DNA of 64,000 nt from contig NC_087380.1 in NCBI RefSeq assembly GCF_963675165.1, forward strand, positions 266,001-330,000, written 5' to 3'. Made by a program: the position numbers and the translations under genes. The stretch is from Halichondria panicea (Eukaryota; Porifera; Demospongiae; Suberitida; Halichondriidae). Within the stretch, counting starts at the first letter, position 1, and the number at the start of each line of letters is the position of its first letter. Positions 11,223 to 21,724 of the stretch are shown in pieces. The notes beneath the pieces are model-generated. The model was given only the letters and a program-made list of their open reading frames with translations, ran no database searches and was not told the origin of the DNA.

Positions 11223-11266
11223 TAGCCTCGATTCCAGGCCGCATTAGCTGCCTGGAATCGAGGCTA
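11223..11266. mobile_element. 44-bp palindromic foldback insert (TAG...CTA)
   Basis: Arms TAGCCTCGATTCCAGGC and its exact reverse complement enclose 10 bp, 15 bp upstream of the R1 start codon. A diverged single arm lies at 11331-11347. The same arm sequence recurs at 25612, 47828 and 52230. No clean target duplication is visible at this copy. Confidence 0.7.
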
Positions 11267-11527
11267 CATTTTGCATGCATACACCACATCCATATTTTCG
11301 ATCTTTACCCACATGTCTGACAAACAATTTAGCCTCGATTCCAGGACGCTCTCAATTGAGAGTGAGAGAGGGGCTGGGATCGAGTTATTGTGATGTCCTA
11401 TAGACTTTTAGTCTATACACCATGCATATGCACACCCACACACTGACAGTGACATGCAGGTATTGTCACATTTGTCTCTCAGCTAACAAAAGGATTCATG
11501 TGATACCCGGTAGGTAGTTCAGTTCAG

Positions 11528-13273
11528 TTATCGTCAGCTAGGCATTGTTCTGTGTGTAGATAATATGGTCACCTTAGACCACGCTGGAGGCTGGGATATC
11601 CTCGGTCTTGTAGGTAGCGGTTGCACTTTGACCCTGGTCAGGGAGCGGGTTATCTTGAGGAACAGTCCTGTGTGTGGAGAGAACATTACGATACTACTTT
11701 GTAAAAGCTGTTTTGTCATGATTATGTAGCTAACTAACACAAACCACTTTAAACTAACTCACATTTTCCCTCCTCTCTTGTACTGGAGCACTAGGTAGGT
11801 CACCATCACTACTGTCACTCCAATCACCACTACCTGGGCCAGCACTCCTGCCACCACTCCACCAACCACAGCACCAGTGTTGTCACTCTGAGGACGACCC
11901 ACAGATACCCCTGTGAGTGCCAAAACAATAGTCCAGAGTAATTTTTGAATAATTAATATAGGCACTGTACATGTATTGTGCTATACTATTATTATTTTAC
12001 TGCTGAAATTAAAATTACTTGTAATAGAGGGAGAGGTGGTGTCTCCAGGCACTGAAACACGGCATAATCATAATGGATGAGAACACAAGACCCAGGCCAC
12101 ACTTACCTAACTGCACACAGAAGGCTTAGATGACCCCAGTGTTGTCAGGAATCACACAGCAGTAGGGCGATGGAGTCTGAGTGCACCTGTATCTCCAACA
12201 CTGTACAGTAGATCAGTGTTTGAATCAGTAATGTCTAGATTTCTTATAATAGCTGTTCCATTGGGTAGTAGCCAATCTCCGGAATTATCTTGTCCTGTAC
12301 AGCAAATAGTTGAGTCAGTTCTGCAAGTCAATGCTGTCTCAAGTACGTGGTATCTCCGATGGTGTCTATGGCAACCTGTGAGTTCATAACAGCATGCATA
12401 GTTGGTGGTTCCATGGAGACGTAGACAGGAGGTACTGTGGGGGTGGGGGATTGTAACTCTGTTAGAGTTCATTGTACTAGCTTACATTGACAAGTGAGAG
12501 CTGACCCACTCCACAATCTGTCAGCTCTACACACTCTGGTAGCAGTGCTGGTAGTGGAGGGTATGTATCCATTCAAGCAGCTCTGTGTAGCCACTGTTCC
12601 CTCTACTTTGAGGCTGGAGTCTGAACTGGGAAGTCTGTAGCTGATCACTCCATTGGTACAGTGAGGTCAGGACAGATGGCTGCATGTAGGGGTTATACAA
12701 TCTATACCAACCATCACAACTATACCTAAACAAACAAGATCTGATCCACCCCACGATCTGTCAGACAGACAAGCTCTAGTACATGTAGTGCTGTTCCTGG
12801 AACGTGTGTATCCAGACATGCAGCTCTGTCCGGCCTGCCGGTGTACACCGGAGTAAGACGGCTGCTGTACATGATAACTCCATTGGCTGGCACAGGGAGG
12901 CTAGGACATGTCACTGTGGGAACAGACACAATCTACTGATCAACCATTACCACTAGTTTGTACAACGCATACCTACAGGTTGGAGCTGACCCACTCCACA
13001 TTCCATCACTCTCACAAGTCCTGGTGCTGCCTCCATTGAGAGTGTAGCCAGTGTCACAGGTGTAGGTGACCACAGTGTTCTCACCCAGTGTCATGTTAGA
13101 GTATGAGATCCCTCCATTGGTGGGGGGAGGGAGGGACGAGCAGACCACTACATGCAAGGGATATTATACACACCTGTATTTATATAGCAATCATTATCAG
13201 CACCTTGCTGTCCCCAGCAGGTGGACACAGCACACAGCAAAAGCAGCAGAAGCACAACACCTTAAGTCTTCAT
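11528..13273 (-). pseudogene. Receptor R2 pseudogene (no first Ig; 3 sushi, Ig-like, TM, tail remnants)
   Basis: Homologous to R9: signal exon 13273-13204, sushi exon about 13149-12973, two further sushi-like exons to about 12487, an Ig-like exon (about 12440-12120), a TM exon ending near 11761 (VVIGVTVVMVTYLVLQYKRG) and a tail. Lesions: codon 4 is TAA (MKT*, CAA to TAA at 13262-13264), a short deletion near 12830 in the second sushi, a 4-bp insertion near 12395 and further insertions/deletions in the Ig-like exon, and a stop in the tail at 11574 (SSVV*). No reading frame survives. It still has the conserved 18-bp upstream element at 13353-13370. Confidence 0.88.
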
Positions 13274-13352
13274 TGCTCTATGATTGCTCCAACCCTATGC
13301 TGAGTCAATGACAATATGCAGTTTATAATATATATTTGTTTGGAAGTTGTTC

Positions 13353-13370
13353 CATTAATGATCTTTACCC
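13353..13370 (-). promoter_or_regulatory. 18-bp receptor upstream element, R2
   Basis: CATTAATGATCTTTACCC about 80 bp before the R2 start codon. The same 18-mer occurs upstream of at least eight other receptor starts. Confidence 0.6.
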
Positions 13371-13639
13371 CATGCTGGGCTGCTAGGCATGCGAGAACAA
13401 AATTAATGGCCTGGCACAATAGCTTTTCTGTTAAATGAAATAACTTGTACTAAGCCAGAGGGGGAGGGGCTGATGAAGTACGTAAAACGTGTCTGTAACT
13501 GCGGTGAGTCATTATGACAAGAGAGACAAAGTACAGAAACTAGCGAAATTATTTCACATCTGCATCAACTAAACACTAAGTAAACATGAAACACAAAAGT
13601 CATAATTATGTGATAGTTCAGTTCAGTTGTCGTATAATT

Positions 13640-14470
13640 ACTCCAGCAGCTGGAACCTCTTTCTAAGCTTTCAGAAAAACATAAAATATTTGATTTTTGA
13701 TCCACAGAATTCAAGTTATGGCAGCTGAAAGATTCCCAAAATCAGATTAAACGGAGGGGGGGGTGTCTTTTAACTGCCATAACTTCAGTAAAGTTGATCC
13801 AATGTCAAATATTTTATGATTTTCTGAAAGCTTAGAAAAATACCTTTCAAATGGTGTGTTTCCACACTACCATCACACTACTGTACACAAACGTCACACC
13901 GCCGTCACACTATCGTCACACTATCGTCACACTATCGTCACACTATCGTCACACTGATCCATTTCTTTCTAAGCTTTCAGAAAAATAAAAAATATTTGAT
14001 TTTCGATCCACAGAATTCAAGTTATGGCAGCTGAAAGATTCCCAAAATCAGATTAAACGGATGGGGGGGGTCTTTTAACTGCCATAACTTCAAATATTTT
14101 ATGATTTTCTGAAAGCTTAGAAAAATATCTTTAAAATGGTGTGTTTCCACACTACCATCACACTACTGTACACAAACGTCACACCGCCGTCACACTATTG
14201 TCACACTATCGTCACACTGTCGTCACACTATTGTCACACTATCGTCACACTATCGTCACACTGTCGTCACACTGTCGTCACACTGTCGTCACACTGTCGT
14301 CACACTGTTGTCACACTGTCGTCACACTGTCGTCACACTGATGGTATACAGAATTCAAGTTATGGCAGCTGAAAGATTCCCAAACTCAGATTAAACGGAT
14401 GGGGGGGGGTGTCTTTTAACTGCCATAACTTCAGTAAAGTTGATCCAATGTAAAAATATTTTATGATTTT
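13640..14470. repeat. Nested foldback elements with 11-bp minisatellites, truncating R3
   Basis: Two copies of a foldback unit: CTAAGCTTTCAGAAAA, GTTATGGCAGCTGAAAGATT and a poly-G run, followed by the complement (CTGCCATAACTTCAGTAAAG ... TTTTCTGAAAGCTTAG). Between and inside them lie runs of an 11-bp unit CGTCACACTAT/GTCGTCACACT at 13890-13955 and 14185-14340. The right end joins abruptly to R3 Ig-like sequence at about 14468, which suggests that insertion or rearrangement removed the rest of R3. Confidence 0.8.
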
Positions 14471-15229
14471 GGTGGTTCCCATAGAGACATAGACAGGAGG
14501 TATTGTGGGGGTGGGGGATTGTAAGTCTGGAGTTCATTGTACTAGCTTACATTGACAGGTTGGAGCTGATCCATCCCAGATCCCACCACTCATACAGAAC
14601 CTGGTGGTACGTACAGTGAAAGTACCTCCAGTGAGAGTGTAACTAGTGTTGCAGGAGTGCACAGCATGAGAGAAGAAAGGTCTATTGTTATGGGATCCAG
14701 CATTGTACATAATCAATCCATTGGTTAGTGGGGGTAAGTCAGGGCAGTCAGCTGTGTGGGAGACGATACACTCAACAGACAAACAGTACAAAGTTTATTC
14801 CACTTACGTTGACACACTGGAGCTGACCCACTCCACAATCCACTCCCACAAGTCCTGGTGCTGCCTCCATTGAGAGTGTAGCCAGTGTCACAGGTGTAGG
14901 TGACCACAGTGTTCTCACCCAGCGTCATGTTAGAGTAGGAGATCACTCCATTGGTGTAGGGAGGGAGGGAGAGGCATAATACTGTGAGAAGGTAATATTG
15001 GATATGGTTATCAGGTCAGTACCTATACTCTACCAATAGGATCACTATAACACATTCTAACTGCAAACTTACCAAAACATGCTGCACTAACTCCAACGTA
15101 TCTATTCGACAATCTGATCAAAAAAAGCTAGATCTAGATCATTATCACAGGATTACCTTGCTGTCCCCAGCAGGTGGACACAAAACACAGAGAAAGCAGC
15201 AGAAGCAAAACCTTGACTTGAGTCTTCAT
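14463..15229 (-). pseudogene. Receptor R3 5' fragment (signal peptide + 2 sushi, truncated)
   Basis: Signal exon 15229 to about 15160 (MKTQVKVLLLLLSLCFVSTC), sushi exon about 14984-14810 (NGVISYSNMTLGENTVVTYT), sushi exon about 14752-14556 (ADCPDLPPLTNGLIMYNAGS). Then only the first bases of a second-type Ig-like exon remain before the foldback cluster at 14470. No membrane segment or tail survives. Its start lies 71 bp from the P1 start codon, head-to-head. Confidence 0.8.
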
Positions 15230-15300
15230 TGTTTGCATCTTGGCTTGCATGACACACATCCAAAACAGTTATCTTCCATTAATGATCTTTACCCACCCAC
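15230..15300. promoter_or_regulatory. Head-to-head promoter R3/P1 with 18-bp element (15277-15294)
   Basis: Seventy-one bases separate two divergent start codons. The 18-bp element CATTAATGATCTTTACCC ends six bases before the P1 ATG. The whole interval is nearly identical at the R6/P2 pair. Confidence 0.65.
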
Positions 15301-15579
15301 ATGGCCTGGCACAGAGCAGCAAGACCTTGGTTCACACTCCCTCTCCTCAGACACCATCACTGTCCTTCACCCGCTGTCCTCCAGGTGGTGTCTCCATGGC
15401 AGCTCTCCTGTCCTCAGCCCACCACTCTACTACCCCTCATCAGACAATGGTCACAACACTCAGATACTGGTGAGACATTGTGAGAATAGTACGGTGGTCC
15501 GTAGAATGAGACCCATCCCCTCACACACACACGCACACACACACACACACACACTCACACACACACTCACACACACACA

Positions 15580-15615
<36 letters not shown>

Positions 15616-18410
15616 CACCTCCACTAGTCAGTACAGGGAACTAAGAGAGCTAGTAAGGTAAGGCTCTGTAGTATGTTGTTCTATTATATGCAGAGTCGAC
15701 ATTTATAGTATACGTCAATATTCAACTTCTTGCCACCAGTTCTGGACAATATGATAGAGCGCTGGATTTGTGGGAGGAGTCTAAGATGAGTGGTAGCATG
15801 GACACGGACAGTTACACGATTGTCATGGCAATGTGTGAGAGGTTGGGTAGCTCAGAGGCTGCACTGGCCCTGAGGGAGGACATGAGGTCACAAGGACTGG
15901 AAATGGAGGACAGGTATTACTAGCATAGCAACCAACCTGACATCCTCTGTAATGGATGCATTTGTAGCCCTTTCATAGCTCTGTCTATTGAAGGTGCTTT
16001 ATTATTCTTTATTGATGATTTTCCTCACAAATAAGCATGTTTGATAGCTTACTTTAATTGGCATAATTTAACGTGCATACACACAATGTTGGTTGCTTAA
16101 CTCTGATGCCCTCCTGCACAGATGTTGTCTCCACTTAGTGACCACCCTCATTGCTGATGACAAGGCTGGGGAGGCTGTGGAGGTCATGAGGGGGGAGTGG
16201 TTGCAGGTACACCACCCACCACACCCCTAACACTCATCCTGTACCTAACCACCCACCACACCCCTCACACTCATCCTGTACCTACTCTAACCACCCACCA
16301 CACCCCTCACACTCATCCTGTACCTACACTAACCACCCACCACACCCCTCACCCCTCACACTCATCCTGTACCTACACTAACCACCCACACACACAGACT
16401 GGTACGTGCTTCCTACCAGTAGTAGCTAAACAGTTACTAGATAACAAGCATCCTGCACTGGCTCTGGAGGCGTGCTCGCTGACCTCTGACCCCTCCCACC
16501 CCCTCCTGTGTGTACAGCTGGAGTGTCTTGGTTCCCTCGGACAAGTGGAGGAAATGCAACAACTCTTGGAGGAGGTGGTCTGGAAAACCAGGAAAAATAA
16601 TTCACTTATTTATATTCTATTATACAGTCTGTTGGTGTTGAGAGTGATTCGTTGCAAGTGGCCTTTGTTAATGGCCTGTCACTGGCTGGCCTCCACCACA
16701 GAGCAATGGAGCATCTCTCTAGTCTCAAGTGAGGGCCACTGATACTAGTGTAATCTTCAGCAACTTAGAGTATGTACTAACTACAGTGTACTGTGTCCTG
16801 TACTGCCTCTGCCTGTGTTCCTGCTACAGGTGTATTGCTAGCCCATATAGAGTATGTACTAACTACAGTGTACTGTGTCCTGTACTGCCTCTGCCTGTGT
16901 TCCTGCTACAGGTGTATTGCTAGCCCATATAGAGTATGTACTAACTACAGTGTACTGTGTCCTGTACTGCCTCTGCCTGTGTTCCTGCTACAGGTGTATT
17001 GCTAGCCCACGGACACTGTGTCTGTTACTAGAGGCCACCAGGAGAGGGGAAGATGTGGGATCAGCTGCTGCCGTGTTCCACACACTCTGGGAGCAAACCT
17101 TCACTCTTAAGGTACGTTAATACAGTCCCCCTATAAAAGCTATAGATATTATTAACCTTTCCCATAGGATCTCTCTGTCCAGTTCCTCCAGACATCAGTG
17201 TCAGCTGCTGAAGAGGACAGGAGCTCTTACCTGCTCAGAGCTGCCAATGCTTGTCTCCACCTTCAAGCCCTAGCTCTGAGGGACACGGCATCAGAACACA
17301 GTGAAGCTGAAGAGCAGTTCTTGAGTTATGATTTCCCCTCTTTCCTTCATCAACAAAGTGTGTATCCCGACCAGCACACATACGCAGTACGTTACCATAG
17401 CTACCAGTACAAACACTGTTAATTTGTTCCTCATTTAGAGGCCAATTTCAATTTTAATGCACTAAAATTATGGAAATTCTTTTTATTGTTAATTATTTTA
17501 TCCCCCTCAGACATTGTTACTGAGGCTGTGTTTTGATGAGGGGTCTCTAGACACCGCTGATCGTGCCATCAAGTCTCTGTTTCAGTGTGGTTCACCTTTG
17601 ACCTCTGAGGCCTTTGTCGAGTGGGCGGGACACTGTGGCCCAATCACCCCTCAACAAGCTAACAGGGTAAGCCATACAATACCCCGAGGCTATACAGTCG
17701 GCTCTGTAATATTAATTTCCCATTTTGCTATGCTGTTACAAATTTCTCAGGTGTTGGGTTTAATTCGTCGCAATTTCCGTGCCCGCTATGATATTCGATT
17801 GACACTGGAGGACTATGTGCGGTTGTTGGGGGTGGAGCTTGTGTGTGGAGGGGACCCCAAGCAACTCACACACTCATTCAGCTACATCAGGACCATCAAG
17901 AATGTGAGCTATAATAATAGTGCATTGTTGGTATAATTATATACGAGGAGGGGGTAGTTGGGCATCTTTCAACAGCTATAACTTTAGTACCGTTGATCCA
18001 ATGTCAAAAATGTTATGATTTTCTGAAAGCTTAGAAAAAGACCTTTCAAATGATGTGTTTCAGTTCGTTGGGGCTGTAATTTGTAATTTTTCGGCCTTGG
18101 ACCATGGGCTATTATTCATGGTGTGGCCAAATTGGCAAAATGTTTTATCGCTAAATTGGAAACTTTGATGACACGTTTGAAATGTATCTTTCTAAGCTTC
18201 CAAACAATCGGAAAATCTTTTAAATTGTATCCACGATACTCAAGTTATGGCAGCTGAAAGAGTCGCCAAAAATCGTACTATTCTGAGATTAAACGAAGGG
18301 GGGGGGGGTAGTTGAGCATCTTTCAGCTGCCATAACTTTAGTATCGTTGATCCAATGTTAAATTTTAGATACGTTTCAAGTGATGTGTTTCAATTTCATT
18401 ACCCCCCCCC

Positions 18411-18459
<49 letters not shown>

Positions 18460-19290
18460 ATGTCCAACCAGGGGCTACTCACAGAGACCAGTCACTGGTA
18501 CCCTATCATCAGTGCCCTAGCAACACTAGGCCCAGTGGGGGGACCCCTGTTCATTACCTATGATGATATGCTCACATGCGGAGTGGAGCCTGACCTGCAC
18601 ATGTACAAGATCATAGCCAGTGCTGCACAGACCAACAGCACAACTGCCCACTCTGCAGCAGTGGACTGGTGGAGAATGCTCAACTCTAGAGTGAAGCCAG
18701 ATGTAGAGTTAATGAACACGCTGATCCGCTGCTGTGAGGTGTGTGGGGAGTGGGAGAGAGGTTTCCTGTTCCTGGGGCTGTTCGAACAGTGCCAACTATC
18801 ACCTGACATGGACACCTTTGATGCCCTCTTTAAGGTAGGGCATCTGTTTACTGACAAGATCCCCTAAAAGATATTGTGTTTTTGGCGCTAATTACTATTA
18901 AGGATTAAGTAGTTAATAATTGTGACCTATAATCTAGTCAACCCAGAGGAGGTCCGACATGCGTGCACGAATCACTACAAGTGATGCCAAATGCACTAGC
19001 ACTTGTAGTGATTCGTGCATGCATGTCGGACCTCCTCTGTAGTCAACCACTGCACACTTGACCAAAATACTAACCCCACCCCACCTCACCCACCCACCCC
19101 CCCCCCACACACACACACACACACACCTACACAGATCTGTGATGCTACAAGAGACCATGATCGACTGATGGCTCTGAGCTCACTAGCAGAGACAATATTA
19201 CCACAGCAACGAGATCATGTGAGAGATGAGGTCCAGAGAATACACAACAATTGGACTGATAGTGAACAACATCATTCAGAGTCAGAATAG
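15301..19290 (+). CDS. P1: mitochondrial-type pentatricopeptide (PPR) repeat protein, intact copy (642 aa)
   Basis: Likely organellar RNA-binding PPR protein. Twelve exons: 15301-15469, 15615-15657, 15740-15913, 16122-16206, 16398-16574, 16628-16728, 16994-17111, 17168-17386, 17511-17666, 17751-17903, 18457-18834 and 19135-19290, in continuous frame (643 codons with stop). The N-terminus MAWHRAARPWFTLPLLRHHH is rich in Arg/His with no acidic residue, typical of a mitochondrial presequence. PPR-like helical pairs: GQYDRALDLWEESKMSGSMD with TDSYTIVMAMCERLG, and GVEPDLHMYKIIASAAQTN with SRVKPDVELMNTLIRCCEV. I do not recognise the exact orthologue; PTCD1- or PTCD3-like proteins are candidates. 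Exons 2, 11 and 12 are preceded directly by (CA)n. Intron 6 holds three 82-bp repeats, intron 10 a foldback element, intron 11 a 96-bp palindrome. Confidence 0.82.
15525..15614. repeat. (CA)n microsatellite forming the P1 exon-2 acceptor
   Basis: CA repeat running straight into the CAG acceptor before 15615. The same tract in P2 (about 29175-29379) is more than twice as long; P3 (about 38088-38123) and P4 (about 52547-52669) differ again. Confidence 0.9.
16207..16397. repeat. 38-41-bp minisatellite in P1 intron 4
   Basis: Units of ACCACCCACCACACCCCTCA plus CACTCATCCTGTACCTAC..., about 4 copies, fill intron 4 up to the exon 5 acceptor. Copy number differs between paralogues: about 7 in P2 (29892-30193), 2 in P3 (38722-38841) and 2 in P4 (53189-53301). 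Confidence 0.85.
16767..17010 (+). repeat. 82-bp tandem repeat carrying a complete 3' splice site, 3 units (P1 intron 6)
   Basis: Each 82-bp unit holds GTACTAACTACAG (a perfect TACTAAC branch-site consensus), a C/T-rich stretch, the acceptor CTGCTACAG and the first bases of exon 7 (TGTATTGCTAGCCCA). Only the last unit continues into exon 7 (CGGACACTG). Units start at 16767, 16849 and 16931. Confidence 0.92.
17940..18365. repeat. Foldback (MITE-like) element in P1 intron 10
   Basis: Long imperfect inverted repeat: GGGTAGTTGGGCATCTTTCA and CAGCTATAACTTTAGTACC on the left, GGCAGCTGAAAGAGTCG and GGGTAGTTGAGCATC on the right, with TTTTCTGAAAGCTTAGAAAA against TTTCTAAGCTTCC inside. Present at the same place in P2 (31668-32095), P3 (40910-41345) and P4 (54712-55135), so it predates the duplications. 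Confidence 0.75.
18944..19039. mobile_element. 96-bp palindromic element in P1 intron 11, 9-bp target duplication
   Basis: Arms CAGAGGAGGTCCGACATG... and its reverse complement ...CATGTCGGACCTCCTCTG, each near 40 bp, surround an 18-bp loop. TAGTCAACC flanks both ends (18935-18943 and 19040-19048), a perfect 9-bp target-site duplication. Equivalent copies are in P2, P3 and P4, so insertion preceded duplication. Termini and duplication length recall Mutator-type (MULE) non-autonomous elements; the assignment is tentative. Confidence 0.85.
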
Positions 19291-19466
19291 TAGCTACACA
19301 ATGTCGTCATTAATATTAGTGGTTGTACTTATTTGTGGTATTTTTTCTCATGTTTAACTTGACAGCGTTTTTGAAATGAAACACATTGTGAGAGGGGGAG
19401 GGGCTGATGAAGTGTGTATAACTGCATCCTCTATCAATCTGAAATACAATTATGCGATAATTCAGT

Positions 19467-20987
19467 TTAGTTGTCGTATACAGCAGCTGGAGCCTCCTGC
19501 CCACTCATAGTCGAGTAGGCATCGTTTTGTGTATAGTTGTAGTCACCTTTGACCTCTCCGGAGGCTGAGATCTCCTCATAAGTGACAGGGACGGTCTCGT
19601 AGATAACAGCTGCACTCTGACCCTGGTCAGTATTAAGGGGAATATCTTGAGGAACAGTCCTGTGTGGTGGTTCCCATGGAGACGTAGACAGGAGATACTG
19701 TGGGGGTGGGGGATTGTAAGTCTGTTAGAGTTCATTGTACTAGCTTACATTGACAAGTGAGAGCTGATCCACTCCACAATCTGTCAGCTCCACACACTCT
19801 GGTAGCAGTGCTGGTAGTGGAGGGTACGTATCCATTCAAGCAGCTCTGTGTAGCCACGGTTCCCCGAGGGCGGTGTGGTGTGGTACTAGAGCTGTAGATG
19901 ATCACTCCATTGGTTGGTACAGTGAGGTCAGGACAGGTGGCTGTGGAGACAATACAATCTATCAACCATCAACACATAGTGGAACTCACCTTGACAGGTT
20001 GGAGCTGTTCCACTCCAGGTCCCATCATTCTGACAAACTCTGAAACCCTCTCCAGTGATAGTGTAGCCATTTGTCACAAGTATAGGTAGAAACGCTATCA
20101 ACAGGTCTGCTGCCGGCAGGTCCATCAGTGTAGGTAATGCCTCCATTAAATATCGGTGATAAATCAGAACAAGTTCATGAAATAGTGAACATCACATTCA
20201 ACACATAAACTGCACAAATTCAGATCTACTTACCTTGACAAATTGGAGCTAACCCACTCCACACTGCATCACTCCCACAAGTCCTGGTGCTGCCTCCATT
20301 GAGAGTGTAGCCAATGTCACAGGTGTAGGTGACCACAGTGTTCTCACCCAGCGTCATGTTAGAGTAGGAGACCCCTCCATTGGTGGGGGGAGGGAGGGAC
20401 ATACACGTCAGTGACACCACTGTGTACAGATGATACTGGATAAGGTGACCATTGTACAATCCACTCACCTAGGTTAGCACAGAGGGTCATGTCTCCTCCA
20501 GTAGTTGGTACAGTACAACAGTAGGACCCGGTTGGAGTGAGGGGGTTGTTGGGAGATACTCTACGGTTTAGCACGATGATCTGGGTGGCATCCCTCACAA
20601 TGTAGAACTGCTGTCCAGCATTCAATGCGGCAACATTTCCCAGTAACACACTCCCATCAGGATACGTCCACTGTCCCAGTATTCCATTACCAAAGTTGTT
20701 GGCACCACTTCTACAGCAGGTAGTGAGGTCACTGTGACAAGTGAGAGATGGAAGACCACCCTGGGCACCCTCTCCAATAGTAGTGATGAGGATCTCAGTA
20801 TTGTTAGTGGTGATGCTAGGACCAGATCCCAGAGTCAGGTACACTGTTCAGTGATGCAAGGTTACTAATTTAGCTATACAACCAAGTTCATAGCTCATAC
20901 TCCACTACTAGTGTTACCTTGCTGTCCCCAGCAGGTGGACACAACACACAGCAAAAGCAGCAGAAGCTGAACACCTTGAGTCTCCAT
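19467..20987 (-). CDS. Receptor R4: Ig-like + sushi, membrane exon deleted, one sushi exon damaged
   Basis: Signal exon 20987-20918, Ig-like exon 20843-20469 (125 codons; CHSDLTTCC, QWTYPDGS, YCCTVP), sushi exon about 20430-20235, a damaged sushi exon about 20170-19993, sushi exon about 19948-19752, then the tail (from about 19660 to TAA at 19467, ending AAVYDN). Compared with R12, the second sushi exon has lost its acceptor (TTTCAG to TTTCAT at about 20176) and has a 1-bp insertion near 20072. The Ig-like and TM exons are gone: the first bases of that Ig exon join directly to tail sequence at about 19662. If the bad exon is skipped (phase 1-1), a soluble Ig-sushi-sushi protein is conceivable; otherwise it is a pseudogene. 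Confidence 0.65.
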
Positions 20988-21072
20988 TGTTTGCAATCTC
21001 TCTCAACTCCTGATCATACTGGACATTTCTATCTATGATCTGATACAACAGTTGTTTGGAATTAAGTTGTTC

Positions 21073-21090
21073 CATTAATGATCTTTACCC
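21073..21090 (-). promoter_or_regulatory. 18-bp receptor upstream element, R4
   Basis: CATTAATGATCTTTACCC about 85 bp before the R4 start. A diverged second copy (TATTAATAATCTTTACCC) is at 21456-21473, perhaps marking a lost receptor start. Confidence 0.6.
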
Positions 21091-21724
21091 ACTCATTTTC
21101 TGTCAAGCGTTACAATAGAGAAAAATCGGTCTGGCAGTACCTTGTGTAAAAAAAGTTCTGTCACCATCATAGTTGTACACAGTTTTTCATACGAAAACAA
21201 TAACTGAAAACACAGCATAGAATTTATGGTCCAAGCTTGTTCACGAAGCGTGAGGGTTAGACTCCGCCTAACTAAGGGTGACCGTGAGTGCTCTCCAGAG
21301 CATCTTGTTGATCTATACAAAATTTCTAGGTGAAAAACATTATGAGAAGGAGAGAAACTGAACATGAACTGACGCATTGTGGACACAGCGCACAGAACAC
21401 ATAGACTCGCATGCCGTCATGTTGCAAGCGTACAGAGCGGAGTTTGGAATTGTTCTATTAATAATCTTTACCCACTAGTGGTTCATTCCTGGTCCAAGTT
21501 CTCTCTGACATACGACGTAACATTTTATAATATAGCTTTAACACTTATACTAAAAGCCAGAAGGGGTGGGCGATAAGGTCATATAACATTCAGCATTAAT
21601 TATGACAGCTCGTACAATACTAGTTCACATTTGCATCAGCTAAAAAACACAAACTCTAAAAAACCACCTACTCTACTAAGTTCAGTTATTGTAATTCCTC
21701 CAGCAACTGGAGCCTCACGCCCAC

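Noticed and set aside
13890..14340. CRISPR-like or protein-coding repeat (GTCGTCACACT)
   Set aside because: Continuous 11-bp minisatellite without spacers, within foldback elements.
16740..17120. YCLCLCSCY repeat protein
   Set aside because: Read-through of the 82-bp splice-site repeats; the true frame enters only at exon 7 (16994).
18558..18857. 99-codon minus-strand frame opposite PPR exon 11 (also in P2, P3, P4)
   Set aside because: It recurs only because the plus-strand exon is conserved; no splice or start support.
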